In this document: positions 28,544 to 38,063 of the stretch, piece after piece
How the letters are laid out: every line of letters starts with the position of its first letter
Position numbering within the stretch: position 1 is the stretch's first letter
Source of the DNA: Mucilaginibacter gracilis
GTDB lineage: Bacteria; Bacteroidota; Bacteroidia; Sphingobacteriales; Sphingobacteriaceae
Direction: 5' to 3'
Assembly (NCBI RefSeq): GCF_003633615.1
Contig: NZ_RBKU01000001.1
Location: forward strand, 5,270,001-5,334,000
DNA: 64,000 bases
Position numbers and translations under genes: made by a program
Notes under the pieces: generated by a model
What the model was told of the DNA's origin: nothing
The model's database searches: none
Seen by the model: the letters and a program-made list of their open reading frames with translations, nothing else

Positions 28544-29173
28544 ATGCCGCCAATTGCAGCATTGTTTTTACTGCTTTTATGCGGATGCCGTAGTAATACC
28601 GATACCCTGCCATTTTATAATACGGCCGACTTTACAGCCGAATGGATAAGCAAAAGCGACCCCGCATACGCCAACATACATACCATTGATAATTTTGCGC
28701 TCCAAAACCAGTTGGGCCACGGTATTAATAAAGATTCGCTTACCGGGCATGTGTATGTTGCTAATTTTTTTTTTAGTACCTGCCCCAGTATTTGCCCTGT
28801 AATGATGAGTAACCTACAGCAGGTATCGCACCAGTTTGCCGATAACCCCGAAGTGAAATTAGTATCGTTTAGCGTGATGCCCTGGCGCGATGATGTGAAG
28901 CAATTGCATGACTATGCCTCCATACATCATATAAACAACAACCAGTGGTACCTGCTAACCGGCAACCAAAACCAAATATACAACCTGGGCCGCCGATCGT
29001 ACTTTTCGGAAAAAAAAGCAGGCTTAGGTAAAGATAATAGTGCTTTTTTGCATACCGAATCGATGTTGTTGATAGACAAAAAGAGCCGCATCCGCGGTAT
29101 ATACACCGCCACAGATACCGGCCAGATAAAAAGAGTTATTGCCGACATTTATATTTTGCTGAAAGAAAAATAG
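28544..29173 (+). CDS. SCO1/SenC-family copper chaperone lipoprotein
   Basis: A 209-residue thioredoxin-fold lipoprotein (signal ending LLLCGCRS). The copper motif CPSIC lies in FFFSTCPSICPVMM near residue 80, and the third ligand His in AFLHTESMLLID near 170. SCO proteins carry Cu(I)/Cu(II) to the CuA site of cytochrome oxidase or act in redox defence. Here it is operonic with a multicopper oxidase, so delivery of copper to that enzyme is plausible but inferred. I use ATG 28544, one base past the upstream stop, since the longer in-frame start delays the signal peptide by 15 residues. Confidence 0.9.
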   Translation: MPPIAALFLLLLCGCRSNTDTLPFYNTADFTAEWISKSDPAYANIHTIDNFALQNQLGHGINKDSLTGHVYVANFFFSTCPSICPVMMSNLQQVSHQFADNPEVKLVSFSVMPWRDDVKQLHDYASIHHINNNQWYLLTGNQNQIYNLGRRSYFSEKKAGLGKDNSAFLHTESMLLIDKKSRIRGIYTATDTGQIKRVIADIYILLKEK

Positions 29174-29239
29174 CCGAATAAGCTTTCTCAATACGGCCCA
29201 AAAGTTAAAGTTATTTTATAACGCAAAACAACCTTTAAC

Positions 29240-29256
29240 ATAGCTACAATAGCTAT
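29240..29256. terminator. Small hairpin between convergent SCO and GH51 genes
   Basis: ATAGCTA and TAGCTAT form a perfect 7-bp stem with loop CAA. It lies between two genes that end toward each other, but it lacks a strong U-tract, so a terminator role is uncertain. Confidence 0.25.
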
Positions 29257-29320
29257 ATCAAACTAAAGCAGCCCGGCAAATTCAACAAATTCAATATCAA
29301 AAACCCTATTATTCAATACG

Positions 29321-31306
29321 TTAATTGGCCATTTTTATGCGTAATATGGTAAACGAGTAGGGCTTAATAAGCAGGCTTATGTTATTACCTAAAATTGGCA
29401 ATTGCTGTTGCACAGGGCTTAACGCAGCTGGGTTATCCAGCGAATTAACCTGTTGAATATCATCACTTTGCAGGGTTGTTAAAACACCCTCCTGCTTTTT
29501 TATCTTTTGGCCGTTTATTAAAAAATCGCTGTTTAATGGCTTTGGTGTGGTATTAACAAATTTTATAATCAATTCTTTGGTTTGGCTATCAATTACCGCC
29601 GTTGCAAAGGTTCCGTTTTGGCCGGTAACAGGCTGTTTGTTTAATTGCAGTGGCACAACATCGTTACCTTTGTTTAACGAGTACAGCTGTTGCACATAAT
29701 AATCGGGCGTGGCGTATGAGCGTAAATTATCAAACCAAATCAGGTCGGGTGTCCATTGCCAGCCATCAACACTGGCAAATAACGGCGCATACGAAGCCAT
29801 GTTAACCACATCGGCATTACGCTCCAGGCCCGTCATAAAGGCAGCTTCGGCAAGCGCGCACTCCCAGGTGTTTTTATTGTCGGGGTTACCGGTTGATATG
29901 CTTTGGGCGGCATATTCGCCTGCAAATATCTTGGGCCCCTTGCGGTCGTAATTATCATAACGTGTAGCATTATCTCTAAACCATTTAGGCACCGCGTAGT
30001 AATGCTCATCTAAAATATCGGCTCCTAAACTTCGGAATGTTTTGTTAAGCAGATCAAATTTTTCGCCACCCGGATCGGGCCCCAATGCCGAAACGATTTT
30101 TATAGCAGGATATTTACTTTTGATGGCCTTGGTAAAAACCTTCCACCTATCAATATATTGCTCGCCCCATTGCTCGTTGCCAACCCCAATCATTTTTAAA
30201 TTAAACGGAGCCGGGTGCCCCAAATCGGCACGCAGTTTACCCCATTTGGTGTTGCTATCGCCATTGGCAAATTCTATCAAATCCAACGCATCCTGAACAT
30301 AAGGATCCAGACTGTTTAAAGGCACCAATTCTCCCGTATTAAATTCGCAGGCCATACCGCAATTTAAAATGGGCAGCGGCGAGGCGCCAATATCTTCGGC
30401 AGTTAAAAAATACTCCATAAAGCCCAACCCAAACGATTGGTAATAATCGGGCGTAAGGCGGTGCTTAAACTCCGTGTTCCAGCGGTTAATAATAGTTTCG
30501 CGCTTATCAATATCACCTATACTTTTTTTCCACTGGTAGCGGTTATTTAATTCGCGGCCCTCCACAATACAACCGCCGGGGAAACGCAAAAAACCCGGTT
30601 TCATATCGGCCAGTTTCTGCACAAGGTCTGCCCGTAAGCCGCCTGGCCTGTTTTTCCAGGTATGTTGCGGAAAAAGCGATACCATATCTATATCTATAAC
30701 CCCTTTACCGCTCAGCCAAACATATAGCTGTGCTTTTTTTGCCGTGGCTGTGGCTGTAAATTTTGCTGCATACCTTGTCCATTCATTTCCGGTTGGTGTA
30801 ATCTCGGTCTTGGCTATTACATTGCCGTTATCGCCATGCAGTTCAATAACCATTTTTACTGGGCTCCCGGCAGTTTGCCTGGCCATTACACTAAAATTGT
30901 AGTCCTCGTTAGCGGTAATGCCCATTCCACGAAACCCTTCGTTTGATAGCCCATACGCGCCACCATCCGTTGTTATATTTGCTTTAATAAAATGCGCATT
31001 TTCGGGCCGCTCAACAGCTCGGTTTATCACTTCTATCCTACCCTCTACACCATCTTTTTTATGCTCTGTCCAGGCGGCTAACGGCATGTTAAACTAAAAC
31101 GAACGGTTTTTAATCAGTTCGGCATAAACCCCTCCATCGGCAGCCAAATTAATATCTTCAAAAAATATCCCATACATGGTAGGCTCAACATGGGCCTTAA
31201 CAACATTGGCACTAATGGTATAGGTTTGCTTATTGTTGATAACCTGAGCTACACTTATTTTACAGCATATTGAAAGTGATAAAAGGACAATGTATTTCTT
31301 TAACAT
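29321..31306 (-). pseudogene. GH51 alpha-L-arabinofuranosidase interrupted by one in-frame TAG
   Basis: Read through, this is a full GH51 of 661 codons: signal peptide (about 1-20), N-terminal strand GIFFEDINLAADGGVYAELIKNRSF, a CBM4-like beta-sandwich insert, and the catalytic barrel with acid/base Glu in GVGNEQWGEQY and nucleophile Glu in FAGEYAAQ. Codon 71 is TAG (31096-31094), directly after NRSF, where GH51 enzymes almost always have Glu. The frame is otherwise unbroken, so one G-to-T change of GAG explains it. The enzyme would remove arabinose from pectin side chains or arabinogalactan. It may be dead, or active only by readthrough; a sequencing error is possible. Confidence 0.85.
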
Positions 31307-31418
31307 TTTAAAGGGTTTATTTTTGGATAGTTATTATTTTGAAGCCGCAATTACGAATCAAATATACAAGCGGCGCATTGCAGTTGCAATATTAAAGTTA
31401 ATAATTGCCGCTTAAAAA

Positions 31419-31458
31419 AAAAGCTGCCACCCCTATATTTTAAGAGGTGGCAGCTTTT
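31419..31458 (-). terminator. Rho-independent terminator downstream of the OmpW gene
   Basis: AAAAGCTGCCACC (31419-31431) pairs perfectly with GGTGGCAGCTTTT (31446-31458), and the outward flanks are A/T runs. It lies about 100 bases beyond the stop of the minus-strand OmpW gene and before the start of GH51, so it probably ends the OmpW transcript. Confidence 0.7.
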
Positions 31459-31555
31459 AAAAAGGTTGTAAGAATATTAGTGTTAAAGAATACGGATTTG
31501 TTATTTGGCGTTGCAATTGTTTCAACCAATTAACATTAACCAGCCGGGCATTTAA

Positions 31556-32248
31556 TTATTTTATCCGGTAACCAACTCCAATACCAATTATCCACGGGTT
31601 GATCTTGGTTTCTGCATTGATGCTTTTTAACACCGGAGCCAAATCGGGACTGCTTGCCGGGGTGAGGTTGGAAGCATCAACAGTAGCGGTGGTGGATAAC
31701 AATAGCTTTTTAAGATCCACATTCAGGAAAAACTTTTCACTGATATCATAATCTATCCCCGCCTGCGCGGCAAATGCAAACTTGTTTTTGTAGGCTACAC
31801 TGGCTACAACCGGGCCCTGGCTTGCATTGTAGAAAATAGTGTAGTTTACACCAGTGCCAATGTATGGTTTAAATGCCGTGCCTGTGGGCAAGTGATACTG
31901 TAAGGTAAGCGTTGGCGGTAACAACCAAACCGAACCCAGATCAACATCGGCAGAAGTGCCGCCACCAATGGCTGATAAGTTTGACCCCTTGGTTTTTATG
32001 TTATGCTTAGAGGTGCCGAGTATAAGTTCTGCCGAAAAGTTTTTGGCAAAGAAGTAGGTAATATCCAGTTCAGGTATATAAGCATTGCTGATATTAATAC
32101 CTCCGCCGATTACGCCGATGGTCGCGCTTTCCTGCGGTAGTACCCCAATCGCCCTAAGGCGGATATCCCATTCATTTTTTTCTTGTGCGAAGCTGGTTAC
32201 GCCACTAAATAAACATAGCGCTAATACAAAGAGTTTTAAATTTTTCAT
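31556..32248 (-). CDS. OmpW-family outer membrane protein
   Basis: A 230-residue outer-membrane barrel. A signal peptide ends at SFAQE. The family features include the N-terminal stretch WDIRLRAIGVLP, the LGSVWLLPPTLTLQYHLP segment with paired Pro, the FKPYIGTGVNYTIFY strand, and the terminal strand IGIGVGYRIK. OmpW forms a narrow eight-strand barrel for small, often hydrophobic molecules. In Enterobacteria its gene is controlled by FNR and other stress signals; here an FNR-like and a CRP-like box lie upstream. It is unrelated in function to the surrounding CAZymes. Confidence 0.9.
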   Translation of the reverse strand: MKNLKLFVLALCLFSGVTSFAQEKNEWDIRLRAIGVLPQESATIGVIGGGINISNAYIPELDITYFFAKNFSAELILGTSKHNIKTKGSNLSAIGGGTSADVDLGSVWLLPPTLTLQYHLPTGTAFKPYIGTGVNYTIFYNASQGPVVASVAYKNKFAFAAQAGIDYDISEKFFLNVDLKKLLLSTTATVDASNLTPASSPDLAPVLKSINAETKINPWIIGIGVGYRIK

Positions 32249-32271
32249 ACTATCATTTTTTAATTATGGCA

Positions 32272-32279
32272 CAAATATA
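32272..32279 (-). promoter_or_regulatory. TAnnTTTG -7 box of the OmpW gene
   Basis: On the minus strand this reads TATATTTG, an exact consensus match. It places the transcript start near 32266, about 18 bases before ATG 32248. No strong -33 TTG element was found at the usual spacing. Confidence 0.5.
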
Positions 32280-32323
32280 TCCGGGCGCTAAGCCGGTTGA
32301 AATGACAATAAACAGCGCAATAA

Positions 32324-32337
32324 TTGATATTTATCAT
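32324..32337. promoter_or_regulatory. FNR-like box upstream of the OmpW gene
   Basis: TTGATATTTATCAT differs by one base from the FNR consensus TTGAT-N4-ATCAA. Its centre is about 64 bases before the predicted transcript start, near the position used by class I activators. No Crp/Fnr-family regulator is encoded in the window. Confidence 0.45.
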
Positions 32338-32374
32338 TGCGAGATTGGCAAAAATAACCAAGGATTAATTGAAG

Positions 32375-32390
32375 TGTGATGAGGATCACA
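32375..32390. promoter_or_regulatory. CRP-like palindrome TGTGA-N6-TCACA
   Basis: TGTGATGAGGATCACA is a perfect match to the CRP core palindrome. It lies between the divergent OmpW and GH28 genes, about 116 bases before the predicted OmpW transcript start and 333 before the GH28 start codon. Bacteroidota lack classical cAMP-CRP control, so the protein that reads it would be another Crp/Fnr-family member. Confidence 0.4.
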
Positions 32391-32722
32391 ACCGCATATG
32401 TGCGCACATCACATTTTTAAGGCGATTTCCCTAACATTATATTGCGCTGTTTTGCGCTATTGGTTTTTACTTTATATTTAACACTTAAAAGCAAAATGGT
32501 GCCTGGGTTTAAACTTATAATTCCGGCTTGTCACATCTCATTCCGTTAACAAAAAAGCTCAATAAAATGTGCCGGATTAATTTATGCCAGGTTAGTTCTA
32601 AAAATAAATTGGCCATACAAATATTAAATGTAAAATATGTAAAGGTTGGCCCTATGTACCGGCTTACTTTTAAGGCTCAGAAAGGCTTGAGTTACCATTT
32701 AATTGCACAACAATAATTAACG
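32391..32722. other. Upstream region of the GH28 gene
   Basis: Apart from the CRP-like and FNR-like boxes to its left, I see no RNA gene or clear promoter. A 62-codon open frame at 32528-32716 has no signal, no domain and no neighbour support, so I do not call it. Confidence 0.4.
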
Positions 32723-34165
32723 ATGAGATATCTAATCATAATTCCGTTCCTCCTCCAGTTTACTGCGGCAAACGCCCAGCTAAACAGCTATAATATTGCC
32801 GCTTATGGCGCTATTAATGATAACCAAACCAATAACGCGCCGTTTATTCAAAAAGCAATTGATGCCTGCTCGGCGGCGGGTGGTGGCCGGGTTATTATTC
32901 CGGCTGGCGGAATATTTGTTAGCGGGCCTTTCAAACTGCGGTCGTTTGTGGAGTTACATGTGGAGCCCGGTGCAAAAATATTGGCCAGCAGCAACGAAGA
33001 ACTATATACAGAAAGCGCATTTAGAGCCAATAAGGGCGAGGGCACCATATGGATTGGCGGCGAAAACCTGCAACAGGTAAGTATAAGCGGCCACGGAATA
33101 ATTGACGGCAATGGAATTGCCTTTATGGGTAAGGAACTACAAGACTCCTATGAATTAAAACCCTTTGATAAAACCGACCCGCGACCACATTTACTAACGC
33201 TCATTAATTGTAAACAGGTGCGCATAAGCGGTGTAAAAATACAAAACTCTGCTTATTGGACGGTGCATTTAGTAGGCTGTAACGATGTTGCGATAACCGA
33301 CATAACTTTACTTAACAGCGTAAAAGTTAGAAATAGTGACGGAATTGATTTAGATCATAGCAAAAACGTAAGGATAAATAATTGTTATATCGAATCGGGC
33401 GATGATTGTATTTGCCTGAAAAACAGGCGCGAATATGAGGAATTTGGCGCTTGTGAAAACATTACGGTAAGCAACTGTATTATGACATCGAGTTCATGCG
33501 CCTTTAAAATAGGATCGGAAAATATGGACCGGATAAGCCATGTTGTGGTAACCAACTGTATTATAAAAAACAGTAACCGGGGGCTGGGCATTCAAAACCG
33601 CGACGAGGGCACAGTAAGCGATGTTGTGTTTTCAAATATCCTCATCGATTCGCACTTTTTCTCGGATGTTTGGTGGGGTAAGGCCGAGCCAATTTACGTA
33701 ACTGCCTACCGCCGCGCTACAGCCAATAACAAAGATGCGGGCTGGCGGTTACCAACGGGGCAAAAAGAAGGCAAGGTAGGTGTTGTAGAGCGCATATATT
33801 TTAACAACATTAAGTGCCGCAGCGAAAACGGGGTTTATATTAGTGCCGAGACAGCCAATAAAATCTCGCATATTTATTTGGATAATATTGATGTGGAAAT
33901 AAACAAAACTACCGGCTTTGCAGGTGGCGTTAACGACAGGCGACCAAGCAACGTGGAGGGCTTGGTAAAAGCCAACACCGCAGGCTTTTACCTGGACAAT
34001 GCTACAGGCATTTTTATAAATAACTGTTCGGTAAACTGGGGTACAAACCGTGCGCCTTACTTTGTTCATGGCATAGAAAGCCACGGCGTTAAACAATTAA
34101 AATTAACCGGCGTAAACGCCGTTGCAGCCTTTAGCGGAAAAACAGATGTTCAAATTTTAAAATAG
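32723..34165 (+). CDS. GH28 polygalacturonase-like glycosidase
   Basis: A 480-residue secreted right-handed beta-helix enzyme. A signal peptide ends near TAANAQ. GH28 active-site features are NSDGIDLD (the first Asp pair), ESGDDCICLK (the GDD motif) and later NRGLGIQNRD at the place of the RIK motif. The usual GHG motif appears changed to SSCAFKIGSE, a substitution seen in divergent GH28 members. It probably acts as an exo-enzyme on galacturonic acid or rhamnogalacturonan chains. It is the only plus-strand enzyme gene in this cluster and ends with TAG. Confidence 0.9.
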   Translation: MRYLIIIPFLLQFTAANAQLNSYNIAAYGAINDNQTNNAPFIQKAIDACSAAGGGRVIIPAGGIFVSGPFKLRSFVELHVEPGAKILASSNEELYTESAFRANKGEGTIWIGGENLQQVSISGHGIIDGNGIAFMGKELQDSYELKPFDKTDPRPHLLTLINCKQVRISGVKIQNSAYWTVHLVGCNDVAITDITLLNSVKVRNSDGIDLDHSKNVRINNCYIESGDDCICLKNRREYEEFGACENITVSNCIMTSSSCAFKIGSENMDRISHVVVTNCIIKNSNRGLGIQNRDEGTVSDVVFSNILIDSHFFSDVWWGKAEPIYVTAYRRATANNKDAGWRLPTGQKEGKVGVVERIYFNNIKCRSENGVYISAETANKISHIYLDNIDVEINKTTGFAGGVNDRRPSNVEGLVKANTAGFYLDNATGIFINNCSVNWGTNRAPYFVHGIESHGVKQLKLTGVNAVAAFSGKTDVQILK

Positions 34166-34258
34166 CTATTCAAATATGCGTTTTTGTTACCTTATTTTAA
34201 TATTGTTGCTACCTGGTGCAACAAGGTAATAACTGCTGTGCCCACCACAAACAGATGA

Positions 34259-34309
34259 AAACCCCAGTCCGGATATTGCGCCACAATGTGCGCAGTTTGA
34301 CTGGGGTTT
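34259..34309. terminator. Terminator between convergent GH28 and GH2 genes
   Basis: AAACCCCAGTC (34259-34269) pairs with GACTGGGGTTT (34299-34309). The interior holds a second small stem, TGCGC with GCGCA. A/T flanks on both sides fit a shared terminator. Confidence 0.6.
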
Positions 34310-34391
34310 GCGCTGCATGCCCAACGGGGCACCTATAAATTAATTAACCTCAAAAGTGATGTTAATACCAAAAGTATTTACAGCAATGCTT

Positions 34392-36821
34392 TTATTTTTG
34401 GATTATCGGCAATTGGTTAGATTTGATACCCGCGCCCGAAGCAACCACAGTAAAGCTACCGGCTTGCATGCCCGATAGTACTATTAGCTGCGCCTTACCA
34501 CCAAATAAACTGCGTTGCCATTGGCCCGGTAAACATTTATCGGCCTCATGGCTGCTCGGGTCGCCATTGCCAACGCCAATAATCTGCGCATCACCCTTAA
34601 TGTCAAAATGCAGCATATTCAGGGCATCGGGTACTTCGCGTCCGTTTTTATCAACCACGCTCGCATTAATAACCACTGCATCTTCGCCATTGGCGGTTAA
34701 TATCTTTTTAGATGGCGAAAGCACAATGCTGTAAGGTGCCCCGGTAGTTTCAACTTTAGCGGTAATTACCTTTCCTTTTTTATGTGCAACGGCAACAAGT
34801 TTACCGGGCTCATAATTAACCGTCCAAACTAAATGGCTGTTACGGGGCATTTCTTTTTTCCCGAGGCTTTTGCCATTAAGGTAAAGCTCCACATCATCGG
34901 CGTTGGTATTTACCCAAACATCAATTGGTTTGCCCTCTTTTCCTTTCCAGTTCCAATGTGGTGCAATATGCAGTATGTCTTTATCTGTCCACCAGGATTG
35001 ATAGTAGTAATAAACGTTTTTAGGAAAACCGCACATATCCATAATCCCAAAATGCGAATTGATGTTGGGCCAACGGTATGGTGTTGGCTCGCCGCGGTAA
35101 TCAAAACCGGTCCAGGCAAAACCGCCCATAAACCACGGCCTTGCATCAGCAATTTTCCACCAGGTTTCGGCTGTTGATGCCCACGAGGGGAAGGTAACAT
35201 CATAATCGGGCACGTAAGCGCGCACCGTATCTTTAACATAAATGCTGCGGGTGGTAACTGTGCTGGCTACTTCGGTACCTATAATGGGCTGCAAAGGATG
35301 CTCTTTGTGGTAAGCATCAATGCCCAATAAATTATAATTAAAACCCCTTACCGGGATTACCTCGTTTACGCCCCGGTAAACGTTACCCATATTGGCGGCA
35401 TAGGTACTTGTTCTGGTAGGGTCAAGCTGTTGTTGTAACAATATCTGGTTTTGTGCTATACGCTTGCCTATATCTGTGCGCTGGGTAACATACTCTTCGT
35501 TACCAATAGACCACATAAAAATGGAGGCATGGTTACGATCGCGCAATATCAAATCACGATATTGTTGTTCGTACTCCTGGCCGCTGGTTAACAAACGTGT
35601 TTCGTCCATCACCAGCATCCCCAGGCTATCGCAAGCATCCAACAGTTCGGGCGTTGGCGGGTTATGTGTTGTACGATAGGCGTTAACGCCCATCTCTTTT
35701 AATAACCTGATGCGGTAATACTGCAACTCATCCGGCAATGCCGAACCTACCCCGGCATGATCCTGATGACAACTTACGCCTTGTACCTTTAACGGTTTAC
35801 CATTTAAAAAGAAACCCTTTTCGCTGTCAAACTTAAAAGTGCGCACGCCAAACTTAACGTTGATACTATCAATAGTTTGCCCGTTAGCCTTTATTAACGA
35901 TACGGCCCTGTAAAGATAAGCATCATCTAACGACCATAAGCGGGGATTGATGATGGTCATCTCGTCAACCAGTAATTTATTTTCGCGTATAGCTTCGGTA
36001 AAAGGAATTTGCTTGCCTTTGGCTATAATTTTGCCGTCCCTGTCGGTAATGTAACTATATAAAGTTGCCGCCGCAGCATTAATGCCCCTGTTTTCAATAT
36101 CGGCTTCTATTTTTACCTGTGCTTTTCCGTCTGCCACCTCGGCATGCGCAAAAAGCCCTCCTGCGGTTTTAAAGTGTACGTTGTTGTAGCTGTTGAGCCA
36201 GGCATGGCGGTATATGCCTGCACCTTCGTAAAACCAGCCTTCGCTTTGTGTGGCATCAGCACGCACAACCATCACATTGCTTTTTCCAAACTTAATAAAG
36301 TCGGTTATATCAAACGCAAAACTGTTATAACCGCTACTATGGCCGCCAATATAATAACCGTTCAACCAAACTTTGCTATCCCGGTAAATACCATCAAATT
36401 GAATTTCATAGCGCTTGCCCGAGTCGGCTTTGTTAACCGTAAACGTTTTACGGTACCAGCCAATACTATTTTGAGGGAACAACGCGCCTACAGGTTTATA
36501 ACCATGCGAATCGATATCGTCATTTTTTACATATTGAAATGGCAACGCCACAACCCAATCGTGAGGTAACCTTACGTTTGCCCAGGTAGAATCCTTAAAA
36601 TCAGTAGCTATGCAAGTGCCGGCCGTTTCGCCCGATTTTGAAAAAATATTACCGATGCCGTAATCAAAATCGCGTTTGGCGTCTGCCGCATTGCCAAGGC
36701 TAAACTTCCAGTTTGCATCAAAGTTTTGATGGCTGCGCGTGTTTTGCTTTTGCCCGCTGGCCACCACAGGTATCATACTTAAAAAGAGTATAACACAAAA
36801 GTGAAATTTTCTATTTTTCAT
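34392..36821 (-). CDS. GH2 beta-galactosidase
   Basis: An 809-residue secreted GH2 enzyme with signal peptide ending VVASGQ. The layout is sugar-binding sandwich (about 40-215, with GWYRKTF), Ig-like domain, TIM barrel and two C-terminal Ig-like domains. The acid/base Glu is in MWSIGNEEYV and the nucleophile Glu in PIIGTEVAS. The WYRKTF, HNPPTPELLDACD and DYRGEPTPYRWP segments are typical of Bacteroidota GH2 beta-galactosidases. It would remove terminal galactose from plant side chains. A hairpin at 36848-36868 separates it from the GH43-like gene upstream, so it may be transcribed on its own. Confidence 0.9.
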   Translation of the reverse strand: MKNRKFHFCVILFLSMIPVVASGQKQNTRSHQNFDANWKFSLGNAADAKRDFDYGIGNIFSKSGETAGTCIATDFKDSTWANVRLPHDWVVALPFQYVKNDDIDSHGYKPVGALFPQNSIGWYRKTFTVNKADSGKRYEIQFDGIYRDSKVWLNGYYIGGHSSGYNSFAFDITDFIKFGKSNVMVVRADATQSEGWFYEGAGIYRHAWLNSYNNVHFKTAGGLFAHAEVADGKAQVKIEADIENRGINAAAATLYSYITDRDGKIIAKGKQIPFTEAIRENKLLVDEMTIINPRLWSLDDAYLYRAVSLIKANGQTIDSINVKFGVRTFKFDSEKGFFLNGKPLKVQGVSCHQDHAGVGSALPDELQYYRIRLLKEMGVNAYRTTHNPPTPELLDACDSLGMLVMDETRLLTSGQEYEQQYRDLILRDRNHASIFMWSIGNEEYVTQRTDIGKRIAQNQILLQQQLDPTRTSTYAANMGNVYRGVNEVIPVRGFNYNLLGIDAYHKEHPLQPIIGTEVASTVTTRSIYVKDTVRAYVPDYDVTFPSWASTAETWWKIADARPWFMGGFAWTGFDYRGEPTPYRWPNINSHFGIMDMCGFPKNVYYYYQSWWTDKDILHIAPHWNWKGKEGKPIDVWVNTNADDVELYLNGKSLGKKEMPRNSHLVWTVNYEPGKLVAVAHKKGKVITAKVETTGAPYSIVLSPSKKILTANGEDAVVINASVVDKNGREVPDALNMLHFDIKGDAQIIGVGNGDPSSHEADKCLPGQWQRSLFGGKAQLIVLSGMQAGSFTVVASGAGIKSNQLPIIQK

Positions 36822-36847
36822 TTATAGCTGTTGTAATTAAACAAAGA

Positions 36848-36868
36848 TGGCCCGCTTAACGCGGGCCA
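36848..36868 (-). terminator. Hairpin terminator between the GH43-like and GH2 genes
   Basis: TGGCCCGC and GCGGGCCA form a perfect 8-bp GC-rich stem with a 5-base loop. On the minus strand it is followed by a T-rich stretch (TCTTTGTTT). It lies after the BNR-4-to-GH43 run and just before the GH2 start. Confidence 0.55.
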
Positions 36869-37086
36869 ATTCTCATTTAATAAATAATAAGGAAAATCAG
36901 TTACTCAATTCAATTAAACCGATGTAAAGGTATCACCAACCTGCCAGCTCATCTACTCCAAAATTGGCTAAGTATAGCCCAATATTAACCTGGTTAGTAT
37001 AGCTATAAATACCTTATTAAAAACCAACAGCTACCAACTCAAGCTTCACTTTAGTTTTTAAGCATTTTGTACCTTCTACCTGTACC

Positions 37087-38061
37087 TTATTTGTTCCATC
37101 TATCTGTTAATCGTTGCGCTTCTTTTGCCGAAATATGCATAATTGTGCCATGCCTGGGATGGAAATCCATAGCAATTTCCTGATCGACAACCTGGAAATT
37201 TTCCAGATCGGTACTTTTGCAAAACTGGTATTTGCCTTTCATGTATACATCGTACATCAGTATCCAGGTATCGGAGTTAATGAGCTTAAACACATCGGCA
37301 CCCTCTACAGCTTCTTTGGTTTGGTGCAAATATTTATCGTACAGAACGTACCCTTCCGTCAGTTTATCCGATACTGCTTTTTTTATGCCGGAGCCACTGC
37401 CCTCGGTTTTAAAAAATAAGTTGTATTTACCATCCTTAACAGCAATAGTACCATCAATGGTAGCACCGCTATCGGCCTTAAAAAACAGTTGTTTGGGCGT
37501 GCTGCTTAATGCGGTAAAATCTTTATTGGCATAGGCGTAATATATTTTATCTGGGCCGTTTCCAAACCGCATCGACCAATATACCATGTATTTTTTTTGC
37601 GCCTCATCGTAAATTGTTTGAGGTGCCCAAACCCGGTTAACCTGCGCAAACTAGGGAAATGTATTTGGGATATTTACAACGTTTGAACTCCAGTGTATCA
37701 AATCTTTCGATTTCATCATAACCATACCGTAATTTGCGCCCCAGCCGTTTTTAGATACATTCATATCTGTGGCTACCATATAAAACGTTTTTCCATCGTG
37801 CGCCCGCCATATATGCGGATCTCTTACACCACCGGTAAAACTAATATCTGCCGAGTTTAGCACCGGCTCGTCGTTATTTAAGGCTTTGTAATGATAACCA
37901 TCGGTACCTATTGCAAAATGGATGGCTTCTTCTCCGGCACCGTTACCGGTAAAATAAACAAATAAATACGCGCTATCGGTTTTTGAGGTAAGGCCGTTTG
38001 CATAGCTGTTACAAAAACCAAACGTGACGACGAAGAGAAACAGGTGTTTTAAAATTTTCAT
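37087..38061 (-). pseudogene. GH43-like glycosidase interrupted by one in-frame TAG
   Basis: Read through, this is a 325-codon family-43-like five-bladed propeller enzyme with signal peptide. Motifs include GGVRDPHIWRAHDGKTFYMVATD, then RVWAPQTIYDEAQKKYMVYW, and EGADVFKLI, whose Glu is a candidate general acid. The frame is continuous except for one TAG at 37651-37653, between NIPNTFP and FAQVNRVW. Homologues commonly read FPEF here, so a GAG-to-TAG change is likely. It is the second such lesion within 7 kb. A likely role is removal of arabinose or galactose from pectin side chains. Confidence 0.82.
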
Positions 38062-38063
38062 AC

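Noticed and set aside
32528..32716. 62-codon ORF upstream of GH28
   Set aside because: No domain, signal or coupling; its amino acid composition looks random and it lies in a promoter region.
29321..38061. General reassignment of TAG to Glu as an explanation of the GH51 and GH43-like interruptions
   Set aside because: TAG is the normal stop of several intact genes here (GH28 at 34165, SCO at 29173, the phosphatase at 48803, BNR-4 at 43155), so TAG is not globally recoded.
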